NCBI RefSeq assembly: GCF_030867145.1
Contig: NC_134418.1
Location: 58,255,682 to 58,319,681 of the forward strand
From: Opisthocomus hoazin
Taxonomy: Eukaryota; Chordata; Aves; Opisthocomiformes; Opisthocomidae
Direction of reading: 5' to 3'
Length of the DNA stretch: 64,000 nt
The stretch's first letter is position 1. Each line of letters starts with the position of its first letter. The notes under the pieces were generated by a model, which saw only the letters and a program-made list of their open reading frames with translations, did no database searches and had not been told where the DNA came from. The position numbers and the translations under genes were made by a program. Of the stretch, positions 44,383 to 57,802 are shown piece after piece.

Positions 44383-46086
44383 GTTCTGTGGTGGCCGTTG
44401 GGTGCAAAGGACTCTGGGACGTGTCCAGGAAGGAACGTTGGGGCTCCCTGTGTTCCGTCCCGCCCCAGCAGGCTGCCCAGGTCGTGTTGGGGAGGGAGAG
44501 GGTTAAGGGGGGCTGGGGTGTCCCTAGCCCCTACGAGCGGCTCTCGGGGGCTGTGGGTGCAAGTGCTTTTGTGTTTAAAGAGTCTTTTTGAGGGGGAAGA
44601 AGAAGAAGTGGATTCAGCCGAGCCTTGTGCGGACCGAGCTGCATCCGCAGCCCCCTTGTGCCACCTGGCAAATGCATTTGTGACGGTTGCATGTGCTGCT
44701 GCGTGCTGCGTTGACTGGAGCGACGCAGAGAGAGGAAGAAGGCCCTCGAGGGCGTGAGGCAAGGCGGCCTGCTTTTCCCCAGCCCTCCGTCAAGTGCTGC
44801 TGCGAGGTCTTTTAGTCTCCTGGTGGGGAAAGAGCTTTGGATCGCCCTTGGAGGGGTCCGCGCTTTCCCCGTGTGCGTGACAGCCAGGAGGAGACGGCAC
44901 CCGCCGCTGCGTGCTCCCAGAATCGGAGCGGATTGTGCGCAAGATTGTCTGAGGAGGTGCTGGGGCTGTGTGTGCTCTGCTGTGTCCCGGCAAAGCGCTG
45001 GTGGTGCAGAGCTGGGCTCTGCCCTTTGCCTCGAGTGTGCTGCAGCCGTTGTCCAGGCAGGGAGGGTGGCTGGGGTAGATGTGGCCACTGAATGCTGCAG
45101 CTGTGGTTGAAGCTGTGTGAAGAGTAGCAGAGCCTCCCGGGAGACCTTTCTGGAAGGGAAGCCAGGGGGCCAGTAAGTATGGTCTGTGAGGGGTGGGGTC
45201 ATGGCCGAGACTTAGAAAATTGCGGAGGTCTACAGAAGCTTGGTACAAGGGGACAGGAGTAGAGGCGATGGTATGTTCAAGAAAATACATTGCGAGAAAA
45301 CCTTCCGAGGACAACTGGCTTCCGAACCTACCTCGTTGCTGAGGGAGAAGGGTGGACGTAGTGCAATCACCGACTGCTTCTGGTTGACATTGTTTTCTAC
45401 CTCTGCTGTCTGCAGGAAAAGCCTCGGAGGCAGAAGATCTCTGCCTGGAGCAAGAGCACAGTTCAGCCCAGGCAGTACCTGGTGGCTTTGCTTCTCAGCA
45501 GTGCTGCTGGGAATTGTCCTTTCCTTCCGAGGAGGAAGAGGAAGGATGCCAGCAAGTGCCAGTGAGAGCTGAGCGTGGGCGCTGTACCGTTCAGAGTGGC
45601 TTGGGAGTTCCCCTGCTGTCAGGGCTCTGGCTCAGTGGGGAAGAAAGCCTGCGCTTCTTGCTTTAGTAGCAGTCTCCTTATGTGCTGTGCTAGGCACCTG
45701 CCTGCTTTGGGCAAGAGTAAGGCATGGCTTGAGGAACAGCCTGCAGTAGCTGTTCCACGTCAGCTGTGCTGGGGGACACCAGTTCCACGCTGTGAGAAAC
45801 GGTGGAGCTGCTCTTGTACTTTACATTTCTGTAGCAGTGTATTTCACAAGTTTCTGCTCCCCAAAGCGTGTTCCGGCTTTAGGACCAAAAGTTTGTTGAG
45901 CAAACGCGCAGGCATTCTCCACACCAATGTGGTCAACAACAGTGAGGCGAGAGCACTGGAGAAACGACTTGGTCCTTTACTGCCAAAGAGCACAGGTTTC
46001 TGTTTTCAGAGTGAGAGAGTGGTAGGGGTTGGAAGGGCCCTCTGGGGATCATCTGCTCCAACCACCCTGCCAAAGCAGGTTCCCCC

Positions 46087-46476
46087 ATGATTCGAAGATC
46101 CGGTAGGAAAAAACCTAACAGTACAATGTATACTGTTAAGCAGGTATTCTTTATTGCGGCGCCGGGCACACGGGGCATTTCTCCTCCAAACGTGCGCACC
46201 AGACACCCTGTTGCTTCAGGTTAAATACAATCACACATGTAAATATTCATTCTATTTCTAGGAACTAATTAGCATATGTAAATATCACGCATGTCTGTTA
46301 GCATCTTTGGGTGGTCTTCGGGGGTCCCAAGATGAAGGGCCATCCTCTTCATCAGGCTGTTCGCTGATTGACACTTGTTTCTGCGCAAACTCAGTTCCAG
46401 GATCACGTATATCATGTCCTTCAGGGTGTTTTGCTCCGGTCTTGTTGCTCTCTTGGTGCCTCCTTATCTCTGTAGC
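46087..46476 (-). mobile_element. LTR remnant at junction of units 2 and 3
   Basis: Same element as at 41080, but lacking the 4 bases TTTC next to 'cacgcatgtctg' (about 46286). Confidence 0.5.
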
Positions 46477-47792
46477 TTTCCTAGGATCTGTGACTTGGTG
46501 GCTGGAGCAAGTGATGACTAAGAGAACAGCATTTGTCATTTCTGTACTGGAAGCCCCAGTGAAAAGGGAAGCGGTAATGTGCTGAGGCTGTGGGTTCCAC
46601 AACAATCCCAGATCAGACAGGTCCTACCGTCAGGGCCAGGTTCTCCTCCTCCTGCATGTCTTTGTCTTTCCCTTGAGCTGGGCCTGACACTTAGTCCGAT
46701 CCTGTGCTGGGAATATGGGCGTGTTAAGATGCTAGAGAATGATTTCTTTTTTTTTGGCTTTGTCTTGGCCTTTCAGCAGGGGGAGGTGGGCTAAATTACA
46801 GCAGGTGGTGCTAGCTCTTTATGAAAGAAAAGAAAAATGACACCATTACCACCCGAGGTTTATGCAAGATACTCTCAATAAAGTAGGATAGAGAACTGTA
46901 TGTATGACTGTATTTCTGACAAAGCCGAAAACACAGGTCGGTTAATTCTGCACGTTTTGTTGTGGAGTGCATTTAGTTGATCACACAGTTGTGCTGGCCT
47001 GCTAAACGGCAAAATCTCAAGATCAAAGTCAGACCGAGCCCCCAAATGTCTGGCAGACAGCTAACCCATCTAAGGATCTGTCTTTTGCACCAAAGCACAG
47101 GTCCTTTCAGGAATGCATTACTACTGGTGTTTCCATTAGAAATCCCTTGGCATGTTGGTGTGATTTGGGGTTGTTTTGCAAAGCCGGGCTCCGGAGCTGA
47201 GCGCGGTGGGAGCCGAGGAAGGGCTTGGTTGTTCTGAGGCTTTGAAGGGCTTTGCACGGAGCCCGGTCCCAGCCAGAGGGGACAGTGGTTGTGTTGAAGA
47301 CGAAGGCGTTGGAGCCCTTGTTGTCGTGTTTGTCCGTCCCCCCACCGACCCCCAGGGTCTGTCCTTGTGCCAGGGGCTGCATGCTGCTTTGTGCTTGGGG
47401 CCGTGCCCGTGAGTCCCGCGAGGATGCGTGCGTGCTGGCTGCCCCGCCAAAGGGCTGCTTCCGCTGGGGAAGGGGACAGGGGAGTCCCCCCCGGCACTGC
47501 CTGCCCCGCTGGATGTTCATGGGCCCTCGGGTGGTCTTGGTGCCCTCTGGGGCTCACCGGCTCCAGTCTGGGGCTCAGCACCTTTTGCACCTCTCCGGTG
47601 CCGTTTCCCGGTGCCCCCTGTGCTCCCTCGCCCTCCCACAGAGGCACGGAGCCGTTCTGGAGAAAGAACTTTTAATGGGAAAAATAAACAAGAGAAAATG
47701 TGCTATGAAGCTATTCTAACCCCCCCCCATACACACTCCCCCTCCTCCTTCCCCCTCCCCCCCCACTTCCCCCCCCCATTCCTGCAGTGGGT

Positions 47793-49384
47793 CTAATCTC
47801 CCCCCGGCAAGCCTGTGCTCCCTGCCAGTGCCCGACACTTGCTGGGTGGCTCTGTCGAGGGGCTGCTCCCCCGCTTCCTGCCCCGCTGCTGTGCCATGGC
47901 AGGCTGGGATGGGGGCAGATCCATGGCCGCATCCCCCCAGGGCTCGTGGGGCTGCAGCCCCATGACGAACTGGTCGAGGCCCAGGATGGCGTAGGCGATC
48001 TCGGGGACGGTGTAGTCGGGGGTGAGCAGCTCCTGGGGCAGCGCAAGCGAGGTCAAGGGGCAGGAGGGGACGGCAGCGCCGGTGTCAGTGGGGTCCGCGG
48101 GCATGGGGCCGCTGTCGGGACCATCCTGGCTCAGCCGCTCAGTGTCCAGGGAGCAATCAAAGATCCTGAGGGCCTCTTCCAGAGACACTGAGAGGTCACT
48201 GGGCATGTCCCCAACGGAGCAGGGGGCAGGAGAGGGGCTGGGGGGGACGTCGCTGCCTGGGCAGATGTGGGTTTCTGGGGTTGCCCCCACAAGGGTGGCC
48301 ACGCCAGAGGTGTGCATCTGCACAGGCTTCCCCTGGACATGCTGGTAGCTGGGGCTGGATGTCCGCAGCACCGGGGGAGCTGGGGCCACCGGTGTCCTCT
48401 GATTTCTGGAGGGCGCGAGGTGTGGTGGTTGGCCCTGCGGGGTCCCAGGGGCTGGCCAGGCCGGGGGGATCCCACAGCCCCTGGGGCCCCACAAGGCAGC
48501 AGCCGGCAGAGAAGCGATGCGGTGGGCGAGCGTGGGGGTGGGCGGTGGAGGCAGGTGGGTGCTGGCCCACTCCGTGTGGAAGAGGCGGGGGTTGAAGCAG
48601 CAGCCAGACGGATCCATCTGCAGCCCTGTGTGGGCGAGAGCAAGTGTCGGTGGGCCTGGGGGACCCTCCATGGGCACCCGCCGAGCCATCCCCCATCGCG
48701 GACATCCCCCGGCTCTGCGCCAGGCACGTGGGGAGGTGGTGGCCGGGGCGGTCCTCGCGGGGTGAGCTGCTGTGCTGGTGGGACAGGGTTGGGAATTGGG
48801 GAAGAGAGTCCCTGCTGGGAGGTGAAACGGGAGAGATGGCCCCAAGTGCTTGTGAAATTGTCTGGAAATGGGATTTCCTGGGCGCGCATCAGGCAGGCGA
48901 GGGCAGGGACGCTCGCCCGGTCTTGCTGAAGCCCCGTACGAAGAGTGCGGTGGGGATGGGGGTGGTGGGAGTGCCTTGGGTCTGGGTGTGCTGAAGGTGC
49001 CCGGGGTCTGGGGATGGTGGAGGTGGCGAAGGTGTCAGGGTGCCCGAGCAGACAGGGCTGCCGTACCTGGTGGTGGTGGCTGGGCGTCCCGGGGTGTCCC
49101 CCATGCCGGGGGAGCCCTCCAGAGCAGGGGTGGCCAGGCTGCAGGGAAGGGCTGCTGCTGCGCGGGCAGTTGGCAGAAGTTGGCTGAGGCTGCAGGAGAG
49201 GTGGGAGCAACGGCCGGCAGTCAACTCCGCTCTTGGCCCCGAGAGCGTGCGCGAACTGCAGGGATTGGGGTGGGTGCCTACCTGGGGGGTAGCAGGTTTT
49301 GGGGAGCACAAAAGTGTGCAGGATCCGGGGCACAGGAGGGGCGCGGGGGCCGCAGGGTGGGAGCCGCAGTGGTGGCTGCGCCAT
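47793..49384 (-). CDS. PRR22-like proline-rich protein, copy 3
   Basis: Exons 49282-49384 and 47793-48625. It differs from copy 1 by Ala120 to Val and Pro222 to Ser, both shared with copy 4. A silent change near 48047 is private to this copy. Frame and splice sites are intact. Confidence 0.8.
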
Positions 49385-51088
49385 GTTCTGTGGTGGCCGT
49401 TGGGTGCAAAGGACTCTGGGACGTGTCCAGGAAGGAACGTTGGGGCTCCCTGTGTTCCGTCCCGCCCCAGCAGGCTGCCCAGGTCGTGTTGGGGAGGGAG
49501 AGGGTTAAGGGGGGCTGGGGTGTCCCTAGCCCCTACGAGCGGCTCTCGGGGGCTGTGGGTGCAAGTGCTTTTGTGTTTAAAGAGTCTTTTTGAGGGGGAA
49601 GAAGAAGAAGTGGATTCAGCCGAGCCTTGTGCGGACCGAGCTGCATCCGCAGCCCCCTTGTGCCACCTGGCAAATGCATTTGTGACGGTTGCATGTGCTG
49701 CTGCGTGCTGCGTTGACTGGAGCGACGCAGAGAGAGGAAGAAGGCCCTCGAGGGCGTGAGGCAAGGCGGCCTGCTTTTCCCCAGCCCTCCGTCAAGTGCT
49801 GCTGCGAGGTCTTTTAGTCTCCTGGTGGGGAAAGAGCTTTGGATCGCCCTTGGAGGGGTCCGCGCTTTCCCCGTGTGCGTGACAGCCAGGAGGAGACGGC
49901 ACCCGCCGCTGCGTGCTCCCAGAATCGGAGCGGATTGTGCGCAAGATTGTCTGAGGAGGTGCTGGGGCTGTGTGTGCTCTGCTGTGTCCCGGCAAAGCGC
50001 TGGTGGTGCAGAGCTGGGCTCTGCCCTTTGCCTCGAGTGTGCTGCAGCCGTTGTCCAGGCAGGGAGGGTGGCTGGGGTAGATGTGGCCACTGAATGCTGC
50101 AGCTGTGGTTGAAGCTGTGTGAAGAGTAGCAGAGCCTCCCGGGAGACCTTTCTGGAAGGGAAGCCAGGGGGCCAGTAAGTATGGTCTGTGAGGGGTGGGG
50201 TCATGGCCGAGACTTAGAAAATTGCGGAGGTCTACAGAAGCTTGGTACAAGGGGACAGGAGTAGAGGCGATGGTATGTTCAAGAAAATACATTGCGAGAA
50301 AACCTTCCGAGGACAACTGGCTTCCGAACCTACCTCGTTGCTGAGGGAGAAGGGTGGACGTAGTGCAATCACCGACTGCTTCTGGTTGACATTGTTTTCT
50401 ACCTCTGCTGTCTGCAGGAAAAGCCTCGGAGGCAGAAGATCTCTGCCTGGAGCAAGAGCACAGTTCAGCCCAGGCAGTACCTGGTGGCTTTGCTTCTCAG
50501 CAGTGCTGCTGGGAATTGTCCTTTCCTTCCGAGGAGGAAGAGGAAGGATGCCAGCAAGTGCCAGTGAGAGCTGAGCGTGGGCGCTGTACCGTTCAGAGTG
50601 GCTTGGGAGTTCCCCTGCTGTCAGGGCTCTGGCTCAGTGGGGAAGAAAGCCTGCGCTTCTTGCTTTAGTAGCAGTCTCCTTATGTGCTGTGCTAGGCACC
50701 TGCCTGCTTTGGGCAAGAGTAAGGCATGGCTTGAGGAACAGCCTGCAGTAGCTGTTCCACGTCAGCTGTGCTGGGGGACACCAGTTCCACGCTGTGAGAA
50801 ACGGTGGAGCTGCTCTTGTACTTTACATTTCTGTAGCAGTGTATTTCACAAGTTTCTGCTCCCCAAAGCGTGTTCCGGCTTTAGGACCAAAAGTTTGTTG
50901 AGCAAACGCGCAGGCATTCTCCACACCAATGTGGTCAACAACAGTGAGGCGAGAGCACTGGAGAAACGACTTGGTCCTTTACTGCCAAAGAGCACAGGTT
51001 TCTGTTTTCAGAGTGAGAGAGTGGTAGGGGTTGGAAGGGCCCTCTGGGGATCATCTGCTCCAACCACCCTGCCAAAGCAGGTTCCCCC

Positions 51089-51478
51089 ATGATTCGAAGA
51101 TCCGGTAGGAAAAAACCTAACAGTACAATGTATACTGTTAAGCAGGTATTCTTTATTGCGGCGCCAGGCACACGGGGCATTTCTCCTCCAAACGTGCGCA
51201 CCAGACACCCTGTTGCTTCAGGTTAAATACAATCACACATGTAAATATTCATTCTATTTCTAGGAACTAATTAGCATATGTAAATATCACGCATGTCTGT
51301 TAGCATCTTTGGGTGGTCTTCGGGGGTCCCAAGATGAAGGGCCATCCTCTTCATCAGGCTGTTCGCTGATTGACACTTGTTTCTGCGCAAACTCAGTTCC
51401 AGGATCACGTATATCATGTCCTTCAGGGTGTTTTGCTCCGGTCTTGTTGCTCTCTTGGTGCCTCCTTATCTCTGTAGC
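51089..51478 (-). mobile_element. LTR remnant at junction of units 3 and 4
   Basis: Same element, also lacking TTTC. It has a private change in 'gcggcgccaggcac' (51164). Confidence 0.5.
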
Positions 51479-52794
51479 TTTCCTAGGATCTGTGACTTGG
51501 TGGCTGGAGCAAGTGATGACTAAGAGAACAGCATTTGTCATTTCTGTACTGGAAGCCCCAGTGAAAAGGGAAGCGGTAATGTGCTGAGGCTGTGGGTTCC
51601 ACAACAATCCCAGATCAGACAGGTCCTACCGTCAGGGCCAGGTTCTCCTCCTCCTGCATGTCTTTGTCTTTCCCTTGAGCTGGGCCTGACACTTAGTCCG
51701 ATCCTGTGCTGGGAATATGGGCGTGTTAAGATGCTAGAGAATGATTTCTTTTTTTTTGGCTTTGTCTTGGCCTTTCAGCAGGGGGAGGTGGGCTAAATTA
51801 CAGCAGGTGGTGCTAGCTCTTTATGAAAGAAAAGAAAAATGACACCATTACCACCCGAGGTTTATGCAAGATACTCTCAATAAAGTAGGATAGAGAACTG
51901 TATGTATGACTGTATTTCTGACAAAGCCGAAAACACAGGTCGGTTAATTCTGCACGTTTTGTTGTGGAGTGCATTTAGTTGATCACACAGTTGTGCTGGC
52001 CTGCTAAACGGCAAAATCTCAAGATCAAAGTCAGACCGAGCCCCCAAATGTCTGGCAGACAGCTAACCCATCTAAGGATCTGTCTTTTGCACCAAAGCAC
52101 AGGTCCTTTCAGGAATGCATTACTACTGGTGTTTCCATTAGAAATCCCTTGGCATGTTGGTGTGATTTGGGGTTGTTTTGCAAAGCCGGGCTCCGGAGCT
52201 GAGCGCGGTGGGAGCCGAGGAAGGGCTTGGTTGTTCTGAGGCTTTGAAGGGCTTTGCACGGAGCCCGGTCCCAGCCAGAGGGGACAGTGGTTGTGTTGAA
52301 GACGAAGGCGTTGGAGCCCTTGTTGTCGTGTTTGTCCGTCCCCCCACCGACCCCCAGGGTCTGTCCTTGTGCCAGGGGCTGCGTGCTGCTTTGTGCTTGG
52401 GGCCGTGCCCGTGAGTCCCGCGAGGATGCGTGCGTGCTGGCTGCCCCGCCAAAGGGCTGCTTCCGCTGGGGAAGGGGACAGGGGAGTCCCCCCCGGCACT
52501 GCCTGCCCCGCTGGATGTTCATGGGCCCTCGGGTGGTCTTGGTGCCCTCTGGGGCTCACCGGCTCCAGTCTGGGGCTCAGCACCTTTTGCACCTCTCCGG
52601 TGCCGTTTCCCGGTGCCCCCTGTGCTCCCTCGCCCTCCCACAGAGGCACGGAGCCGTTCTGGAGAAAGAACTTTTAATGGGAAAAATAAACAAGAGAAAA
52701 TGTGCTATGAAGCTATTCTAACCCCCCCCCATACACACTCCCCCTCCTCCTTCCCCCTCCCCCCCCACTTCCCCCCCCCATTCCTGCAGTGGGT

Positions 52795-54386
52795 CTAATC
52801 TCCCCCCGGCAAGCCTGTGCTCCCTGCCAGTGCCCGACACTTGCTGGGTGGCTCTGTCGAGGGGCTGCTCCCCCGCTTCCTGCCCCGCTGCTGTGCCATG
52901 GCAGGCTGGGATGGGGGCAGATCCATGGCCGCATCCCCCCAGGGCTCGTGGGGCTGCAGCCCCATGACGAACTGGTCGAGGCCCAGGATGGCGTAGGCGA
53001 TCTCGGGGACGGTGTAGTCGGGGGTGAGCAGCTCCTGGGGCAGCGCAAGTGAGGTCAAGGGGCAGGAGGGGACGGCAGCGCCGGTGTCAGTGGGGTCCGC
53101 GGGCATGGGGCCGCTGTCGGGACCATCCTGGCTCAGCCGCTCAGTGTCCAGGGAGCAATCAAAGATCCTGAGGGCCTCTTCCAGAGACACTGAGAGGTCA
53201 CTGGGCATGTCCCCAACGGAGCAGGGGGCAGGAGAGGGGCTGGGGGGGACGTCGCTGCCTGGGCAGATGTGGGTTTCTGGGGTTGCCCCCACAAGGGTGG
53301 CCACGCCAGAGGTGTGCATCTGCACAGGCTTCCCCTGGACATGCTGGTAGCTGGGGCTGGATGTCCGCAGCACCGGGGGAGCTGGGGCCACCGGTGTCCT
53401 CTGATTTCTGGAGGGCGCGAGGTGTGGTGGTTGGCCCTGCGGGGTCCCAGGGGCTGGCCAGGCCGGGGGGATCCCACAGCCCCTGGGGCCCCACAAGGCA
53501 GCAGCCGGCAGAGAAGCGATGCGGTGGGCGAGCGTGGGGGTGGGCGGTGGAGGCAGGTGGGTGCTGGCCCACTCCGTGTGGAAGAGGCGGGGGTTGAAGC
53601 AGCAGCCAGACGGATCCATCTGCAGCCCTGTGTGGGCGAGAGCAAGTGTCGGTGGGCCTGGGGGACCCTCCATGGGCACCTGCCGAGCCATCCCCCATCG
53701 CGGACATCCCCCGGCTCTGCGCCAGGCACGTGGGGAGGTGGTGGCCGGGGCGGTCCTCGCGGGGTGAGCTGCTGTGCTGGTGGGACAGGGTTGGGAATTG
53801 GGGAAGAGAGTCCCTGCTGGGAGGTGAAACGGGAGAGATGGCCCCAAGTGCTTGTGAAATTGTCTGGAAATGGGATTTCCTGGGCGCGCATCAGGCAGGC
53901 GAGGGCAGGGACGCTCGCCCGGTCTTGCTGAAGCCCCGTACGAAGAGTGCGGTGGGGATGGGGGTGGTGGGAGTGCCTGGGGTCTGGGTGTGCTGAAGGT
54001 GCCCGGGGTCTGGGGATGGTGGAGGTGGCGAAGGTGTCAGGGTGCCCGAGCAGACAGGGCTGCCGTACCTGGTGGTGGTGGCTGGGCGTCCCGGGGTGTC
54101 CCCCATGCCGGGGGAGCCCTCCAGAGCAGGGGTGGCCAGGCTGCAGGGAAGGGCTGCTGCTGCGCGGGCAGTTGGCAGAAGTTGGCTGAGGCTGCAGGAG
54201 AGGTGGGAGCAATGGCCGGCAGTCAGCTCCGCTCTTGGCCCCGAGAGCGTGCGCGAACTGCAGGGATTGGGGTGGGTGCCTACCTGGGGGGTAGCAGGTT
54301 TTGGGGAGCACAAAAGTGTGCAGGATCCGGGGCACAGGAGGGGCGCGGGGGCCGCAGGGTGGGAGCCGCAGTGGTGGCTGCGCCAT
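52795..54386 (-). CDS. PRR22-like proline-rich protein, copy 4
   Basis: Exons 54284-54386 and 52795-53627. It carries Val120 and Ser222 like copy 3, but shares an intron substitution (near 53681, CGG to TGG sense on plus) with copy 5. Frame and splice sites are intact. Confidence 0.8.
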
Positions 54387-56090
54387 GTTCTGTGGTGGCC
54401 GTTGGGTGCAAAGGACTCTGGGACGTGTCCAGGAAGGAACGTTGGGGCTCCCTGTGTTCCGTCCCGCCCCAGCAGGCTGCCCAGGTCGTGTTGGGGAGGG
54501 AGAGGGTTAAGGGGGGCTGGGGTGTCCCTAGCCCCTACGAGCGGCTCTCGGGGGCTGTGGGTGCAAGTGCTTTTGTGTTTAAAGAGTCTTTTTGAGGGGG
54601 AAGAAGAAGAAGTGGATTCAGCCGAGCCTTGTGCGGACCGAGCTGCATCCGCAGCCCCCTTGTGCCACCTGGCAAATGCATTTGTGACGGTTGCATGTGC
54701 TGCTGCGTGCTGCGTTGACTGGAGCGACGCAGAGAGAGGAAGAAGGCCCTCGAGGGCGTGAGGCAAGGCGGCCTGCTTTTCCCCAGCCCTCCGTCAAGTG
54801 CTGCTGCGAGGTCTTTTAGTCTCCTGGTGGGGAAAGAGCTTTGGATCGCCCTTGGAGGGGTCCGCGCTTTCCCCGTGTGCGTGACAGCCAGGAGGAGACG
54901 GCACCCGCCGCTGCGTGCTCCCAGAATCGGAGCGGATTGTGCGCAAGATTGTCTGAGGAGGTGCTGGGGCTGTGTGTGCTCTGCTGTGTCCCGGCAAAGC
55001 GCTGGTGGTGCAGAGCTGGGCTCTGCCCTTTGCCTCGAGTGTGCTGCAGCCGTTGTCCAGGCAGGGAGGGTGGCTGGGGTAGATGTGGCCACTGAATGCT
55101 GCAGCTGTGGTTGAAGCTGTGTGAAGAGTAGCAGAGCCTCCCGGGAGACCTTTCTGGAAGGGAAGCCAGGGGGCCAGTAAGTATGGTCTGTGAGGGGTGG
55201 GGTCATGGCCGAGACTTAGAAAATTGCGGAGGTCTACAGAAGCTTGGTACAAGGGGACAGGAGTAGAGGCGATGGTATGTTCAAGAAAATACATTGCGAG
55301 AAAACCTTCCGAGGACAACTGGCTTCCGAACCTACCTCGTTGCTGAGGGAGAAGGGTGGACGTAGTGCAATCACCGACTGCTTCTGGTTGACATTGTTTT
55401 CTACCTCTGCTGTCTGCAGGAAAAGCCTCGGAGGCAGAAGATCTCTGCCTGGAGCAAGAGCACAGTTCAGCCCAGGCAGTACCTGGTAGCTTTGCTTCTC
55501 AGCAGTGCTGCTGGGAATTGTCCTTTCCTTCCGAGGAGGAAGAGGAAGGATGCCAGCAAGTGCCAGTGAGAGCTGAGCGTGGGCGCTGTACCGTTCAGAG
55601 TGGCTTGGGAGTTCCCCTGCTGTCAGGGCTCTGGCTCAGTGGGGAAGAAAGCCTGCGCTTCTTGCTTTAGTAGCAGTCTCCTTATGTGCTGTGCTAGGCA
55701 CCTGCCTGCTTTGGGCAAGAGTAAGGCATGGCTTGAGGAACAGCCTGCAGTAGCTGTTCCACGTCAGCTGTGCTGGGGGACACCAGTTCCACGCTGTGAG
55801 AAACGGTGGAGCTGCTCTTGTACTTTACATTTCTGTAGCAGTGTATTTCACAAGTTTCCGCTCGCCAAAGCGTGTTCCGGCTTTAGGACCAAAAGTTTGT
55901 TGAGCAAACGCGCAGGCATTCTCCACACCAATGTGGTCAACAACAGTGAGGCGAGAGCACTGGAGAAACGACTTGGTCCTTTACTGCCAAAGAGCACAGG
56001 TTTCTGTTTTCAGAGTGAGAGAGTGGTAGGGGTTGGAAGGGCCCTCTGGGGATCATCTGCTCCAACCACCCTGCCAAAGCAGGTTCCCCC

Positions 56091-56484
56091 ATGATTCGAA
56101 GATCCGGTAGGAAAAAACCTAACAGTACAATGTATACTGTTAAGCAGGTATTCTTTATTGCGGCGCCGGGCACACGGGGCATTTCTCCTCCAAACGTGCG
56201 CACCAGACACCCTGTTGCTTCAGGTTAAATACAATCACACATGTAAATATTCATTCTATTTCTAGGAACTAATTAGCATATGTAAATATCTTTCACGCAT
56301 GTCTGTTAGCATCTTTGGGTGGTCTTCGGGGGTCCCAAGATGAAGGGCCATCCTCTTCATCAGGCTGTTCGCTGATTGACACTTGTTTCTGCGCAAACTC
56401 AGTTCCAGGATCACGTATGTCATGTCCTTCAGGGTGTTTTGCTCCGGTCTTGTTGCTCTCTTGGTGCCTCCTTATCTCTGTAGC
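56091..56484 (-). mobile_element. LTR remnant at junction of units 4 and 5
   Basis: Same element with TTTC present. It shares a change in 'atcacgtatgtcatg' with the next junction. Confidence 0.5.
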
Positions 56485-57802
56485 TTTCCTAGGATCTGTG
56501 ACTTGGTGGCTGGAGCAAGTGATGACTAAGAGAACAGCATTTGTCATTTCTGTACCGGAAGCCCCAGTGAAAAGGGAAGCGGTAATGTGCTGAGGCTGTG
56601 GGTTCCACAACAATCCCAGATCAGACAGGTCCTACCGTCAGGGCCAGGTTCTCCTCCTCCTGCATGTCTTTGTCTTTCCCTTGAGCTGGGCCTGACACTT
56701 AGTCCGATCCTGTGCTGGGAATATGGGCGTGTTAAGATGCTAGAGAATGATTTCTTTTTTTTTGGCTTTGTCTTGGCCTTTCAGCAGGGGGAGGTGGGCT
56801 AAATTACAGCAGGTGGTCCTAGCTCTTTATGAAAGAAAAGAAAAATGACACCATTACCACCCGAGGTTTATGCAAGATACTCTCATTAAAGTAGGGTAGA
56901 GAACTGTATGTATGACTGTATTTCTGACAAAGCCGAAAACACAGGTCAGTTAATTCTGCACGTTTTGTTGTGGAGTGCATTTAGTTGATCACACAGTTGT
57001 GCTGGCCTGCTAAACGGCAAAATCTCAAGATCAAAGTCAGACCGAGCCCCCAAATGTCTGGCAGACAGCTAACCCATCTAAGGATCTGTCTTTTGCACCA
57101 AAGCACAGGTCCTTTCAGGAATGCATTACTACTGGTGTTTCCATTAGAAATCCCTTGGCATGCTGGTGTGATTTGGGGTTGTTTTGCAAAGCCGGGCTCC
57201 GGAGCTGAGCGCGGTGGGAGCCGAGGAAGGGCTTGGTTGTTCTGAGGCTTTGAAGGGCTTTGCACGGAGCCCGGTCCCAGCCAGAGGGGACAGTGGTTGT
57301 GTTGAAGACGAAGGCGTTGGAGCCCTTGTTGTCGTGTTTGTCCGTCCCCCCACCGACGCCCAGGGTCTGTCCTTGTGCCAGGGGCTGCGTGCTGCTTTGT
57401 GCTTGGGGCCGTGCCCGTGAGTCCCGCGAGGATGCGTGCGTGCTGGCTGCCCCGCCAAAGGGCTGCTTCCGCTGGGGAAGGGGACAGGGGAGTCCCCCCC
57501 GGCACTGCCTGCCCCGCTGGATGTTCATGGGCCCTCGGGTGGTCTTGGTGCCCTCTGGGGCTCACCGGCTCCAGTCTCGGGCTCAGCACCTTTTGCACCT
57601 CTCTGGTGCCGTTTCCTGGTGCCCCCTGTGCTCCCTCGCCCTCCCACAGAGGCACGGAGCCGTTCTGGAGAAAGAACTTTTAATGGGAAAAATAAACAAG
57701 AGAAAATGTGCTATGAAGCTATTCTAACCCCCCCCCACACACACACTCCCCCTCCTCCTTCCCCCTCCCCCCCCACTTCCCCCCCCCATTCCTGCAGTGG
57801 GT